Assembly (NCBI RefSeq): GCF_002563895.1
Contig: NZ_PDJB01000001.1
Span: forward strand, 3,765,501-3,829,500
DNA from: Pseudomonas lurida
GTDB lineage: Bacteria > Pseudomonadota > Gammaproteobacteria > Pseudomonadales > Pseudomonadaceae
Direction: 5' to 3'
Length of the DNA: 64,000 nucleotides
Shown here: one piece after another, positions 16,990-25,910 of the stretch
Layout: the number at the start of each line of letters is the position of its first letter
How positions within the stretch are numbered: the first letter of the stretch is position 1
The notes under the pieces: model-generated
Database searches by the model: none
Told to the model about the DNA's origin: nothing
What the model saw: only the letters and a program-made list of their open reading frames with translations
Made by a program: the position numbers and the translations under genes

Positions 16990-17346
16990 AGAAGTTCCAC
17001 GTGGGAAATATTGTTTTAAAAAATAATTTGATTTTTTATACCGGTGCCGTCGTCCGAAAGCAAGTAGTGACACACCGCCATATGATCGAAAGCCTTTGCT
17101 GGCGGGCTCGTTGAGCCTAGTCGAACGGATTCTGGACGGCCTGCAGTGCCATGGCAGAAATCGTTTCAAGGGGTGAAACCGCTCTATATCGATGGCTGGC
17201 GAAGCCGCTGGAACACGGTTAGTATTCAAACAATATTTTAAAAACAAGAAATAAAACCAGTCCGTGACGCGTACCAGGCAGCTCCCGAACTTGTAACAAT
17301 GCTTTTCCAGGGACAGCACGGCACCGTCGAGACTGCAGGCGTAGTC
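16990..17346. promoter_or_regulatory. Divergent control region of tetR and the efflux operon
   Basis: This 357-base gap is strikingly AT-rich at both ends. AAATATTGTTT at 17006-17016 recurs as its exact complement AAACAATATTT at 17228-17238. Each lies close to one of the divergent genes, so these are candidate operators for the TetR protein. A stretch of T and A (17013-17040) could hold the tetR promoter. Confidence 0.5.
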
Positions 17347-18054
17347 ATGATGACAGATACCCGCGCGCACCCAGGCTTGATCTCACTGCACGGCATCGGC
17401 AAAAGCTATCAGCTGGCCGGGCAACACCTGTCCATTCTCAATGATGTCTGCCTGTCCATTGCCAGCGGTGACAGCTGCGGCATCCTCGGCGCGTCCGGCT
17501 CCGGCAAAAGTACCCTGCTTAATATCCTTGGCCTGCTGGACCTGCCCAACTGCGGCGAGTACCGCTTTGCCGGGCACGACATTTTCAACGCCACCCCCGA
17601 TGAGCTGGCGGCGATCCGCAACCAGCAAATCGGTTTCGTGTTCCAGAGCTTCAATCTGCTGCCACGCCTCAGTGCCCTGGACAACGTCGCGCTGCCCCTG
17701 GGTTATCGCGGCGTGTCGCGCCATGAGTCGGTGGAGCAGGCCCTGCGCATGCTCGAACAGGTCGGCCTGGCCGACCGCGCACACCACCGCCCCGCCGACC
17801 TCTCCGGCGGCCAGCGCCAGCGGGTCGCCATTGCACGGGCCCTGGTGGGCAAGCCTTCGGTGATCCTGGCCGACGAGCCGACCGGTAACCTCGACAGCAC
17901 CACGGCCCAGGAGATCATGGACCTGTTGCTGGCACTGAACCGCGAGCAACAGGTCACGCTGATCATCGTCACCCACGACCCGCACATCGCCGAGCGCCTG
18001 GACCGCAAGATCCTGGTGCGCAATGGCGTGGTGAATGAGGCCGGGCGCCCATGA
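17347..18054 (+). CDS. ABC transporter ATP-binding protein (MacB-like NBD)
   Basis: A 235-residue ATPase with Walker A GASGSGKST, Q-loop FVFQSFNLL, signature LSGGQRQRVAIARAL, Walker B VILADEPTGNLDS and His switch VTHD. It matches the LolD/MacB-type class that powers FtsX-fold permeases. It should pair with the permease gene that overlaps it by four bases. There are two ATGs in a row (17347 and 17350); either may be used. First gene of a four-gene tripartite efflux operon. Confidence 0.92.
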   Translation: MMTDTRAHPGLISLHGIGKSYQLAGQHLSILNDVCLSIASGDSCGILGASGSGKSTLLNILGLLDLPNCGEYRFAGHDIFNATPDELAAIRNQQIGFVFQSFNLLPRLSALDNVALPLGYRGVSRHESVEQALRMLEQVGLADRAHHRPADLSGGQRQRVAIARALVGKPSVILADEPTGNLDSTTAQEIMDLLLALNREQQVTLIIVTHDPHIAERLDRKILVRNGVVNEAGRP

Positions 18055-19250
18055 GCCTGCGGGTCGAACAGAGCGTCAGCCAACTGCTGCATGAAGCGTT
18101 CGTCAGCCTGCGCACCCTGGGCAAGCGCTCGGTCCTGGCACTGCTGGGCATTGTCATCGGCAGCTCGTCAGTGGTGGCGTTGATCAATATCGGGCACAAC
18201 GCAGCAGTGGATGCCGCGATGATTTTCAAGGACATGGGCACCGACACCCTCGTCGCCCAGTTCCCGTCCAAAGGCAGCGGCACGGTGATGATGCCCGCCC
18301 GCCTCGACCTGGACGCCGTGCGCCAAACGGTGTCGGGCATTGCCCATATCGGCGCCCTCACGTTGTTCAGCGGGCCCATTGTGTTTCACGGCCGTACCGT
18401 CAATGCCAACTTCGTCGGCAGCACACCGGGCATCCAGGACGCGATGCGCCTGGCGGTGCAACAAGGGCGTTTCCTCTCAAGTTTCGATGCCAGTGAAACC
18501 TACGGCGTGATCGGCAGCCAATTGGCCGAGGCCCTGGGGGCGCCGGGCGACCCGCTGCAACTGGGCGACCGCGTGCGTATCAACGACTACCTGTTCCTGA
18601 TCGTGGGCATCCTGCGCAGCCAGCCCCGGGCGATGTTGATGCCGGTGCAGGCCAACGAGTCGCTGTTCATCCCCGCCGAAGGCATGCGCCGCATCTATGC
18701 CCTGCCGCAGATCGGCAACGTGATCATCCGCGCCATGCCCGGCCAGGACATGGAACGGCTCGCCCAGGAGGCGGCCACCGCGTTGAGGCCCCAACTTCCC
18801 GACCACGATGTGGATATCCAGGTGCCTCAGCAAATGATCGACGGCATGACCCGGCAAAGCCGCACCTTCGCCTATCTGCTGCTGGCCCTCGGTGCAATCT
18901 CCCTGGTGGGCGGTGGCGTGGGCGTGATGAACGTGATGCTGATGAACGTGTCGGAGCGGCGTCGCGAGATCGGCATTCGCATGGCACTGGGCGCGCGTCA
19001 GCGAGATATCCGTAACCTGTTCCTGCTCGAGGCCGTGACCCTCACCGCCGTCGGCGCGCTGTGCGGCGCGGTCCTGGGCATGACCGCTGCCTGGCTGTAC
19101 GCCTGGCTGTCGGGCTGGGCGTTTGCCCTGGCCGTCGCCGCCCTGCCGCTGGGAGTAGGCAGTACGTTACTGGTGGGGCTGTTTTTCGGCATCTACCCGG
19201 CGGTCTCTGCCTCACGGCTGCAGCCGGTGGAGGCCCTGCGCGATGAATAG
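18051..19250 (+). CDS. ABC transporter permease, MacB/FtsX family
   Basis: The 399-residue protein has one membrane helix at residues 25-45, a large periplasmic MacB core domain, and three C-terminal helices in the FtsX domain. The segment NVMLMNVSERRREIGIRMALGAR is the cytoplasmic coupling motif. Unlike MacB, the ATPase is encoded separately just upstream. It acts mechanically, driving substrates from the periplasm through the adaptor and outer membrane channel rather than across the inner membrane. Confidence 0.92.
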   Translation: MSLRVEQSVSQLLHEAFVSLRTLGKRSVLALLGIVIGSSSVVALINIGHNAAVDAAMIFKDMGTDTLVAQFPSKGSGTVMMPARLDLDAVRQTVSGIAHIGALTLFSGPIVFHGRTVNANFVGSTPGIQDAMRLAVQQGRFLSSFDASETYGVIGSQLAEALGAPGDPLQLGDRVRINDYLFLIVGILRSQPRAMLMPVQANESLFIPAEGMRRIYALPQIGNVIIRAMPGQDMERLAQEAATALRPQLPDHDVDIQVPQQMIDGMTRQSRTFAYLLLALGAISLVGGGVGVMNVMLMNVSERRREIGIRMALGARQRDIRNLFLLEAVTLTAVGALCGAVLGMTAAWLYAWLSGWAFALAVAALPLGVGSTLLVGLFFGIYPAVSASRLQPVEALRDE

Positions 19251-20721
19251 GTGGCTGTTCTGGCTTGCCCTGGTCAGCCTGCCGGGCATGGCCGCCGACG
19301 TGGTGATCAAACCGTCGGCACCGAGTACGACCCGCAGCGGCTACGACCGCAGTGTCTCGCTGAATGCCCAGGTCACCACCATGACCCTGGGTGATGCGGT
19401 GTACCTGGGCTTGCGCAATAACCCGGCGATCCGCAGTGCGTACCTGCAACGGGTGGCGCAGAAATTCGACCTGCGCGTGGCCGAAGATGTGTTCAACCCC
19501 AAGCTCACGCTCAACAGTTACTACCGCAGCACCCGCGGCTCCGCCGACAATGCGCGCAATGCCAACGTGGCGCCGGCCACCAGCCTGCTCGGTGAGTACG
19601 GCACGCGCTTGAGCATGGCCTGGACCCAACAATTGAACAACGCAGACCGCGCCGGCCGCTACCGCAGCGACGGCCTGGACCTGGCAATCATCCAACCGCT
19701 GATGCGCGGCGCCGGCTGGGACGCCACCACCGCGCCGCTGCGCCTGTCGCGCCTGGCGGAGCAGGCCAACCGCCTGAACCTCAAGGCCACCGTGGCGCAG
19801 ACCATCAGCCAGATCATCGCCACCTACCGCGAATTGCTGCGCGCCCAGGAGCAATTGAGCATCGTGCAGGACGCCCTCAAGCGTTCCGGCACCTTGCTGG
19901 AAGTGAACAAGGCGCTGATCAGCGCCGGGCGCATGGCCGAATTCGAAATCGTACAGACCGAAGCCGATATCGCCACCCAGCAACTGGGTGTGGAAGAGGC
20001 GCAGAACCAACTGGACTCCAGCCGCCTGGCCCTGCTGCGCCTGCTGGCCCTGGACCTGTCCACGCCGATCCGCGCCACCGAAGCCCTGGAGGCCAGGCCC
20101 ATGCAGATCGACAAGCGCCAGGCCTTCAACCTGGCGCAAACCCAGCAACCGGAATACCTCGCCGCCCTGCTCGGCAGCCAGCAGGCCGACCTCGACCTGG
20201 TGATCGCCAAGGACTCCGGGCGTTGGCAGGTGGACCTCGTGGCCGGTGCCAACCAGGTGCGCGACGCCTACGATAACGATGCCGGCCGCTCCAACAACCG
20301 CACCTGGGAGAGCTACGCTGGAGTGCAGGTGCAAATCCCCATCGGTGATATCAGCACGCGCCAGGCCGAAGTGCGCGCGCGGGTGAATGTGGAGGACCAG
20401 GAGATCCGCATCACCGATGCCCGCCAGGAACTGGAACGCAGCGTCAACGACGTGGTACGCGACCTCGGCACCCGCTGGCGCCAATATGAAATCTCCCAGC
20501 GTGCGGTGGAGTTGTCGCGACGCAAGATCGAGATCGAGCGGGAAAAACTCAGCGCCGGGCGTTCCACCAACTTTCAGGTGCTGAGCTACGAGACCGACCT
20601 GCGCAACGCCGAAAACGCGCAACTCAATGCGCTGATCGCTTATTTGAACGCCCAGACCCAGCTCGACTTGACCCTGGGCATGACGCTGGAAAGTTGGGAA
20701 ATCGCCCTCAATGACTACTAA
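19243..20721 (+). CDS. TolC-family outer membrane channel
   Basis: The 492-residue protein has a signal peptide (cut near MAA at residue 18) and the two repeats of long coiled-coil helices typical of TolC (residues 120-250 and 330-480). It forms the outer membrane exit duct of the tripartite pump. It overlaps the permease gene by 8 bases and the adaptor gene by 11. No lipobox Cys is seen, unlike the NodT-type channel at 52.8 kb. Confidence 0.88.
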   Translation: MNRWLFWLALVSLPGMAADVVIKPSAPSTTRSGYDRSVSLNAQVTTMTLGDAVYLGLRNNPAIRSAYLQRVAQKFDLRVAEDVFNPKLTLNSYYRSTRGSADNARNANVAPATSLLGEYGTRLSMAWTQQLNNADRAGRYRSDGLDLAIIQPLMRGAGWDATTAPLRLSRLAEQANRLNLKATVAQTISQIIATYRELLRAQEQLSIVQDALKRSGTLLEVNKALISAGRMAEFEIVQTEADIATQQLGVEEAQNQLDSSRLALLRLLALDLSTPIRATEALEARPMQIDKRQAFNLAQTQQPEYLAALLGSQQADLDLVIAKDSGRWQVDLVAGANQVRDAYDNDAGRSNNRTWESYAGVQVQIPIGDISTRQAEVRARVNVEDQEIRITDARQELERSVNDVVRDLGTRWRQYEISQRAVELSRRKIEIEREKLSAGRSTNFQVLSYETDLRNAENAQLNALIAYLNAQTQLDLTLGMTLESWEIALNDY

Positions 20722-21955
20722 TCAGAAACGCCTGCTGGGTGCTGTATTGATCGTGCTGCTGGGCGGCGCGGGCCTGGCCTTGCGCAGTCCGGCCTCCGAC
20801 CCAGCCAGCACCGCCGAGCAGTGGCTGGCCATCAAGCCCGACGCGCTGGTGCACCAGATCGGCCTGGTGGGCAAGATCGAACCCGACACCACCATCACCC
20901 TCACCGCGCCCTTCGACGGCAATGTGCAAGCCAACCTGGTGGAACAAGGCCAGCGGGTCGAGGCCGGCCAGGTGCTGTTGCGCATGGACCCGGCCACCCT
21001 GGAAGTGCAACTGCGTGACGCCCTCTCGGCCCAGCTCAAGGCCCGACGCACCGTGCAAGAGATGCATGACTGGGACAGCAGCCCCGCAGTCGGCCGCGCG
21101 CGCCGCAGCCTGCGCACCACGGAAATGAACGCCGGCAATACCCAGCGCAAACTCACTGAAAGCGAAAACCTGTTCAAGCGCGGCATCATCCCACGCAACG
21201 AACTGGACGACCTCAGGCAGCAGGTCCAACAGCAACAGCTCGACCTTGCTTCGGCCCGCAGCGAACTGCAGCAGGCCATCGAACAGGGCAAGGGCGAATA
21301 CCGCCAGATCGCCGACATGGAACTGACCAATGCCACGGTGAAATACGACGCCTTGAATAAGCTGCTCGAGGGCAAGGACGTCAAGGCGCCGTTCTCAGGC
21401 ATCGTGGTGCCACCGCCCGGCAATACGTCCGCCCAAGGGGGTGGCAACAACAATGCCCCGGTCCAGGCCGGCAGCAAGGTCAGCCAGGGTCAGGTGCTGT
21501 TCGGCCTGGCGAATATCGAACGGCTGAAAATCGTCGCCAAGGTGTCGGAACTGGACATCAACCAGCTGCACCAGGGCCAGGCGGTGGAAGTGCTGGGGGA
21601 CGGGTTCGATGGCGAGCGGCTGACCGGTTCGGTCAGCGCGGTCAGTGGCTTGGCGATTGCCGGTGACAGCCAGGGCAGCGCGCAGTTTCCGGTGACCCTG
21701 TCGATCCCCAAGCTCACGCCGCAGCAGTTGCAGCGGGTGCGGCTGGGGATGAGCGCGCGGTTGACCATCGTGACCTACAACAATGCGCAGGCGATTGTGA
21801 TTCCGAGCCAGGCGATCCAGCCGGACATGACGGTCGAATACCGCGAGGCCATGGACAAGCCGGTGGAGCAGGTAAAAGTGACCACCGGGCAATCGACTGC
21901 CCAAGGCGTGGAAGTATTCGGCCTAAAGCCAGGGTTTGTGAAAATCCCCAGGTAA
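20711..21955 (+). CDS. Periplasmic adaptor (HlyD/MacA-like)
   Basis: The 414-residue protein has an N-terminal membrane anchor (residues 8-25), a lipoyl/biotinyl-like half (GNVQANLVEQGQRVEAGQVLL), and a coiled-coil hairpin (residues 95-200). The second lipoyl half and beta-barrel follow. This is the standard membrane fusion protein layout. It links the ABC permease to the TolC channel. The last 25 codons are duplicated 301 bases downstream, but the gene itself is intact and ends FGLKPGFVKIPR. Confidence 0.9.
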   Translation: MTTNQKRLLGAVLIVLLGGAGLALRSPASDPASTAEQWLAIKPDALVHQIGLVGKIEPDTTITLTAPFDGNVQANLVEQGQRVEAGQVLLRMDPATLEVQLRDALSAQLKARRTVQEMHDWDSSPAVGRARRSLRTTEMNAGNTQRKLTESENLFKRGIIPRNELDDLRQQVQQQQLDLASARSELQQAIEQGKGEYRQIADMELTNATVKYDALNKLLEGKDVKAPFSGIVVPPPGNTSAQGGGNNNAPVQAGSKVSQGQVLFGLANIERLKIVAKVSELDINQLHQGQAVEVLGDGFDGERLTGSVSAVSGLAIAGDSQGSAQFPVTLSIPKLTPQQLQRVRLGMSARLTIVTYNNAQAIVIPSQAIQPDMTVEYREAMDKPVEQVKVTTGQSTAQGVEVFGLKPGFVKIPR

Positions 21956-21967
21956 ATGAAGTGCCAA

Positions 21968-22059
21968 ATGTGGGAGCGGGCTTGCCCGCGAAGGCGGAGT
22001 GACAGTCGATACATTCATTGACTGATCCGACGCATTCGCGGGCAAGCCCGCTCCCACAT
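21968..22059. repeat. REP inverted pair (copy 1)
   Basis: TGGGAGCGGGCTTGCCCGCGAA is matched by its exact complement at 22037-22058, forming a perfect long stem. This is the classic P. fluorescens-type REP doublet, and it is duplicated with its flanks at 22269-22360. Confidence 0.9.
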
Positions 22060-22268
22060 TTAGATTTGTGTCAGCCTGGCGGCAGGCGCCTTGGCCTGAA
22101 TCACCCCTGTGCATCCACCACTGCCCCCGGCATCCGCCGCAATCCCCCAACGCCAGCGGCCCGGTCTGGATCAGCCAAGTGACCACCGGGCAATCGACTG
22201 CCCAAGGCGTGGAAGTGTTCGGCCTAAAGCCAGGGTTTGTGAAAATCCCCAGGTAAATGAAGTGCCAA

Positions 22269-22360
22269 ATGTGGGAGCGGGCTTGCCCGCGAAGGCGGAG
22301 TGACAGTCGATACATTCATTGACTGATCCGACGCATTCGTGGGCAAGCCCGCTCCCACCT
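22269..22360. repeat. REP inverted pair (copy 2)
   Basis: This is the second copy of the REP doublet inside the tandem duplication. The right arm carries two substitutions relative to copy 1 (CGTGGGC and CCTTT). Confidence 0.9.
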
Positions 22361-23755
22361 TTAGATTTGTGTCAGCTTGGCGGCCAACGCCTTGGCCTGG
22401 ATCGCCACATCGGTCACCGCCGTACTCTCCCACCACATCCCCCGCAACGGCGGGCCCATGGCGAATAACCGCTGGCTGACCCGCCCCTGTGCATCCACCA
22501 CGGCCCCGCAGGCATCCGCCGCAATCCCCAACGCCAGCGGCCCGGGCTGGATCAGGCCACGCTTGAGCAACTGTTGCGGCAATGGCCGAGCCACCCGGCG
22601 CCAGTCGTATTCGATGCCACTGGAGTTGATCAGCGCTGCGCCCGAGACCAGGGTGATCCCTTGCTCGCCGCGATGACGCAAACGAATTGTCACGCCTTCA
22701 GCCGAAGGTTCCAAGCCCTTGAAGGAGGCAGCCCGGATGCGCAACCGCCCCTCGTCATGCAAGCGCGCCACCAACTGCGCGCTCAGCGGCGGCGAGCGGT
22801 GGTGATGACTTTCCCACCACGGCCGCACATGCCTCACGAACTGGCGTTTCTCGCGCTCGCTGGCCTGGCTCCACAACCGGCCGATGTGTGCACGCACCGT
22901 GTCCAGCGGCGCTTGCCAATCGATCCCCTGCGCTTGTGCAATGCCACATTGCCGACGCACCTCGCGCAGCAATTGCCGTGGGCTGCGCAGGCGCTGGTCC
23001 TCGCTGAGAAAATCCACCCAGCCCGGCGGTTGCCGGCGCACATGAGGCAGTAGGCCGTGGCGCGAGAAAACCTCGATCGGCCCACGATGCCCAGCCTGCT
23101 CCAGGGAGACTACGGCGTCGACCATGGTGAGCCCGGAACCGATGATCAGCACCGGCGCTTGCGGGTCAATCTGGGTCATCGCTTGCACGTCCCAGGGGTC
23201 AACCGCCGTCGCGTTCAACCCGCTGGACTGGGTCTGCGGTGTACGCGCCGCCGGGAACATGCCGGTGGCCAGTACCACAAGCCCGCCGCGCAGTGGCTGG
23301 CCGTTATCGAGGGTCAGCAGCGTTGAGGCGTCCTCCCTTTGCAGGTCGACCACTTCGCCGCGCACGTGCTCAACGCTGGAGGCGGAACGTGCCTTTGCCT
23401 CGGCCAGGCGTTGCTGGGCATACAAACCAAATATCCCGCGCGGCGGGAATAGTTCGCTGATCGGCACGTGCTGCTGGTCCGACTCGGGCCAGCCGCCAGC
23501 GCCGATGTAGTCGGTGAGCCATTGGGTCAGGTCGTCGGGGTTGTCCGGGTCGACGCTCATGCGCGCCGCATTGCCGTTCAAGGTGTGGCCCAGTTCGACG
23601 GCGCTGTAGGCCTCGCCACGCCCCAGTTCAGCGCGCGGCTCGATTACCAGGATCCGGCGCTTGCCGGGCAGGCGCAAGAGTTGCACGGCCAGCATCGTGC
23701 CGCTCAGGCCGCCGCCGATGATCAGCACATCAGCGTTGCGGATGGATTCAGTCAT
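22361..23755 (-). CDS. FAD/NAD(P)-binding oxidoreductase
   Basis: The 464-residue protein has an N-terminal FAD dinucleotide-binding motif (IIGGGLSGTMLAVQLL), a second Rossmann site in VLIIGSGLTMVDAV near residue 200, and an ATGMF segment. It matches the NAD_binding_9 type of flavoproteins, which resemble lysine or ornithine N-hydroxylases and HpnW-like enzymes. It is the last gene of the ABC transporter operon, 12 bases after livF. It may therefore oxidise the imported substrate or supply reduced flavin. Specific reaction unknown. Confidence 0.82.
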   Translation of the reverse strand: MTESIRNADVLIIGGGLSGTMLAVQLLRLPGKRRILVIEPRAELGRGEAYSAVELGHTLNGNAARMSVDPDNPDDLTQWLTDYIGAGGWPESDQQHVPISELFPPRGIFGLYAQQRLAEAKARSASSVEHVRGEVVDLQREDASTLLTLDNGQPLRGGLVVLATGMFPAARTPQTQSSGLNATAVDPWDVQAMTQIDPQAPVLIIGSGLTMVDAVVSLEQAGHRGPIEVFSRHGLLPHVRRQPPGWVDFLSEDQRLRSPRQLLREVRRQCGIAQAQGIDWQAPLDTVRAHIGRLWSQASEREKRQFVRHVRPWWESHHHRSPPLSAQLVARLHDEGRLRIRAASFKGLEPSAEGVTIRLRHRGEQGITLVSGAALINSSGIEYDWRRVARPLPQQLLKRGLIQPGPLALGIAADACGAVVDAQGRVSQRLFAMGPPLRGMWWESTAVTDVAIQAKALAAKLTQI

Positions 23756-23767
23756 GCAGGGTCGCCC

Positions 23768-24535
23768 TTACTGTTTGCCCAGGTAAAAGTCATGCAAATC
23801 GCCGCGCGCCAGCAGTTCAGCGGCGCTGCCACTCAAGGCTACGCGCCCAGTATCCAATACGTAGCCGTGGGACGCATAGGTCAACGCAACGTTGATATTC
23901 TGCTCGGCGACCAGGAAGCTCACCTGCTGCTCGCGGTTGAGCTGCGCGATGATCTCGAAAATCTCCTGCACGATCATAGGCGCCAACCCCATGGACGGCT
24001 CGTCGAGCAGTACCAAAGCAGGACGGGTCATCAACGCCCGGCCGATGGCGACCATCTGTTGCTCGCCGCCCGAGGTGAGCCCGGCGCGGGTGTGGCGCTT
24101 GGTCTTGAGCCGCGGGAACCAGGCATAGAGGCGTTCCAGGTCGTGCTCCATGTCCCGGCGGCTCAAGCGCCTGACAAAGCCGCCGCTGCGCAGGTTGTCC
24201 TCGACGGTCAACTGGCCGAACACATGACGACCTTCCAGCACATGGACCATGCCCTGGCGCACGCGTTGGCTGGGGTCGATCCCGGCCAGGTCGACGCCTG
24301 CGTATTCGATCACCCCACGGCTGACCTCGGCCCGCTCGGCACGCACCAACCCCGAGATGGCCTTGAGCGTGGTGCTCTTGCCGGCGCCGTTGGCACCAAG
24401 CAAGGCCACGATCGCGCCCTTGGGCACGTTCAGCGACACCCCGGCCACCGCCAGGATCGCGCCGTCGTAGATCACTTCGATATCGTTGACGGTCAGCAGC
24501 GACGGGCGCGCGACGTCGATGGCGGGTTGGTTCAT
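23768..24535 (-). CDS. Branched-chain-type ABC transporter ATPase (LivF-like)
   Basis: A 255-residue ATPase with Walker A GANGAGKST, the LivF-type signature TSGGEQQMVAIGRAL and Walker B LVLLDEPSMGLAP. It pairs with LivG for an importer of the HAAT family. It lies four bases from the substrate-binding protein gene. The cluster sits next to sulfur-acquisition genes. The substrate may therefore be an organosulfur or other carboxylate compound rather than leucine. Confidence 0.9.
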   Translation of the reverse strand: MNQPAIDVARPSLLTVNDIEVIYDGAILAVAGVSLNVPKGAIVALLGANGAGKSTTLKAISGLVRAERAEVSRGVIEYAGVDLAGIDPSQRVRQGMVHVLEGRHVFGQLTVEDNLRSGGFVRRLSRRDMEHDLERLYAWFPRLKTKRHTRAGLTSGGEQQMVAIGRALMTRPALVLLDEPSMGLAPMIVQEIFEIIAQLNREQQVSFLVAEQNINVALTYASHGYVLDTGRVALSGSAAELLARGDLHDFYLGKQ

Positions 24536-24538
24536 GGT

Positions 24539-25879
24539 TTATTCATCCCCGGTGCAGGTACGCGGCGTCAGGCCTTTTTCCTTGGCGAACGCGGCTGACT
24601 TTTCATCGATCAACGGACGCAACAGCGCGCGGTCGGCGGCGATCCAGTCGCTGATCAGCGTCCAGTTGGCGCCGTCCCACTGTTGCACCCGCGCCGAGCC
24701 GCCGCCTTCGTGGTCGCGGCACGACAGCTTGAGGTTCTGCATCAGGCCCAGGTAGCCCATGTCTTTCAAGCGCGCGTCGTCGATGTTCAGGTGCTCCAGG
24801 CCCCAGCGACCTTCTTCGCCATTGAGCGGGCGCTTGCCGAACTTGGCCTGGCCGGTGCGAATCGCTTCCACCGCGACCGCGGCATTCACCAGGCCGGAGT
24901 TGTAGTAGACGCTGCCGAAGTTCTTCAGGTCCTTGAGGTCACTGTGGCCCTTGTCGAGGATGTACTGCTTGAGGCGTTTGTGGATCTCGAAATCAGCCCC
25001 GGCCGGGTATGGCGTCAGGGCCAGGTAACCCTTGGCGGCGGCACCGGCAGGCAATACGTCCTCGCTGGAGCTGGCCCAGATGTCGCCGACGATGTGGTCC
25101 ACCGGGAAGCCGAAGCGCGCAGCGGTCTTTACCGCGACCGGTGTGGACACGCCCCAGGTGCGCAGGAACACCCAGTCCGGGTTGGCCTGGCGCACCTGAC
25201 GCCATTGCGCGGATTGCTCGTTGCCTGGGTCGGCGACCGGGATCTGGATATTGTCGAAACCGTATTTTTCCGCCAACAACTTCAGCGGTCCGAGGGTTTC
25301 GCGACCGTAGGCCGAGTCGTGGTAGACCGTGGCGATCTTCTTGCCCTTGAGTTTGTCGAAACCGCCTTCACGCTGGGCGATGTAGTTCACCAGCGTCGAG
25401 GCTTCGCTGTAGAAGGTCAGCATCACCGGGAAGTTATAGGGGAATACCGTGCCGTCGGTGGCTTCGGTGCGGCCGTAGCCGAGGGTGATCAGCGGGATCT
25501 TGTCCACTTCGGCGCGCTCGCTCAGCGCATACGCCGCCGGTGCGCCGTTGGGCTGGTACACCGCGACCGGCGCGCCATCCAGGCCATTCTTGAAGCGCTC
25601 GTAACACTCGATGCCCTTCTCTGCCGTCCACTCGGTCTCGCACTCCTGCCACACCAGCTTCACACCGTTGATGCCGCCTTCGACTTCGTTGATGTAACGC
25701 AGGTAGTCGATCATCCCGGCCCACACCTGCACGCCACTGGAGGCATACGCGCCAACGCGGTAGGTGGCCAGGGGGATGAATTGCTGGTCGGGCGAGGCCA
25801 TCGCCTGGGGGACGGCACCGGCCAGGGATGCCAGCGTAAACGCGGCGCCGATCAAGGAACGTTTCAAGGATGCACGCAT
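24539..25879 (-). CDS. ABC transporter substrate-binding protein (LivK-like)
   Basis: The 446-residue protein has a signal peptide (cut after AMA near residue 28) and a type I periplasmic binding fold. Visible pieces include IPLATYRVGAYASSGVQVWAG near the start and GGINGVKLVWQECET. A long C-terminal part with CRDHEGGG follows. It is larger than LivK (about 370) and resembles the binding proteins of urea/amide or aromatic-compound HAAT systems. It captures the substrate in the periplasm for the membrane subunits encoded upstream. Confidence 0.9.
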   Translation of the reverse strand: MRASLKRSLIGAAFTLASLAGAVPQAMASPDQQFIPLATYRVGAYASSGVQVWAGMIDYLRYINEVEGGINGVKLVWQECETEWTAEKGIECYERFKNGLDGAPVAVYQPNGAPAAYALSERAEVDKIPLITLGYGRTEATDGTVFPYNFPVMLTFYSEASTLVNYIAQREGGFDKLKGKKIATVYHDSAYGRETLGPLKLLAEKYGFDNIQIPVADPGNEQSAQWRQVRQANPDWVFLRTWGVSTPVAVKTAARFGFPVDHIVGDIWASSSEDVLPAGAAAKGYLALTPYPAGADFEIHKRLKQYILDKGHSDLKDLKNFGSVYYNSGLVNAAVAVEAIRTGQAKFGKRPLNGEEGRWGLEHLNIDDARLKDMGYLGLMQNLKLSCRDHEGGGSARVQQWDGANWTLISDWIAADRALLRPLIDEKSAAFAKEKGLTPRTCTGDE

Positions 25880-25910
25880 GGGGGCTCTCTATCAGTCAGT
25901 ACAATAAGGT

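Larger units (their letters stand above)
21876..22555. repeat. Tandem duplication across a convergent gene junction
   Basis: A unit made of the last codons of the adaptor gene, a REP pair and the 3' end of the FAD oxidoreductase gene occurs twice in direct tandem. The downstream copy is 22177-22555 (about 379 bases). The upstream copy is 21876-22176 (301 bases), lacking about 79 bases that correspond to roughly 22400-22480. Identity is near complete over the first 220 bases, with a handful of substitutions. Both genes keep one intact 3' end, so the duplication is neutral to coding. Confidence 0.88.

Noticed and set aside
16990-17370. N-terminal extension of the TetR gene by 127 codons
   Set aside because: AT-rich, not protein-like, and runs into the divergent promoter region; the HTH begins right after the chosen start.
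22068-22303. Short open frames repeating the adaptor C terminus (TGQSTAQGVEVFG)
   Set aside because: They come from the tandem duplication and have no start signal; I treat them as duplicated gene ends.
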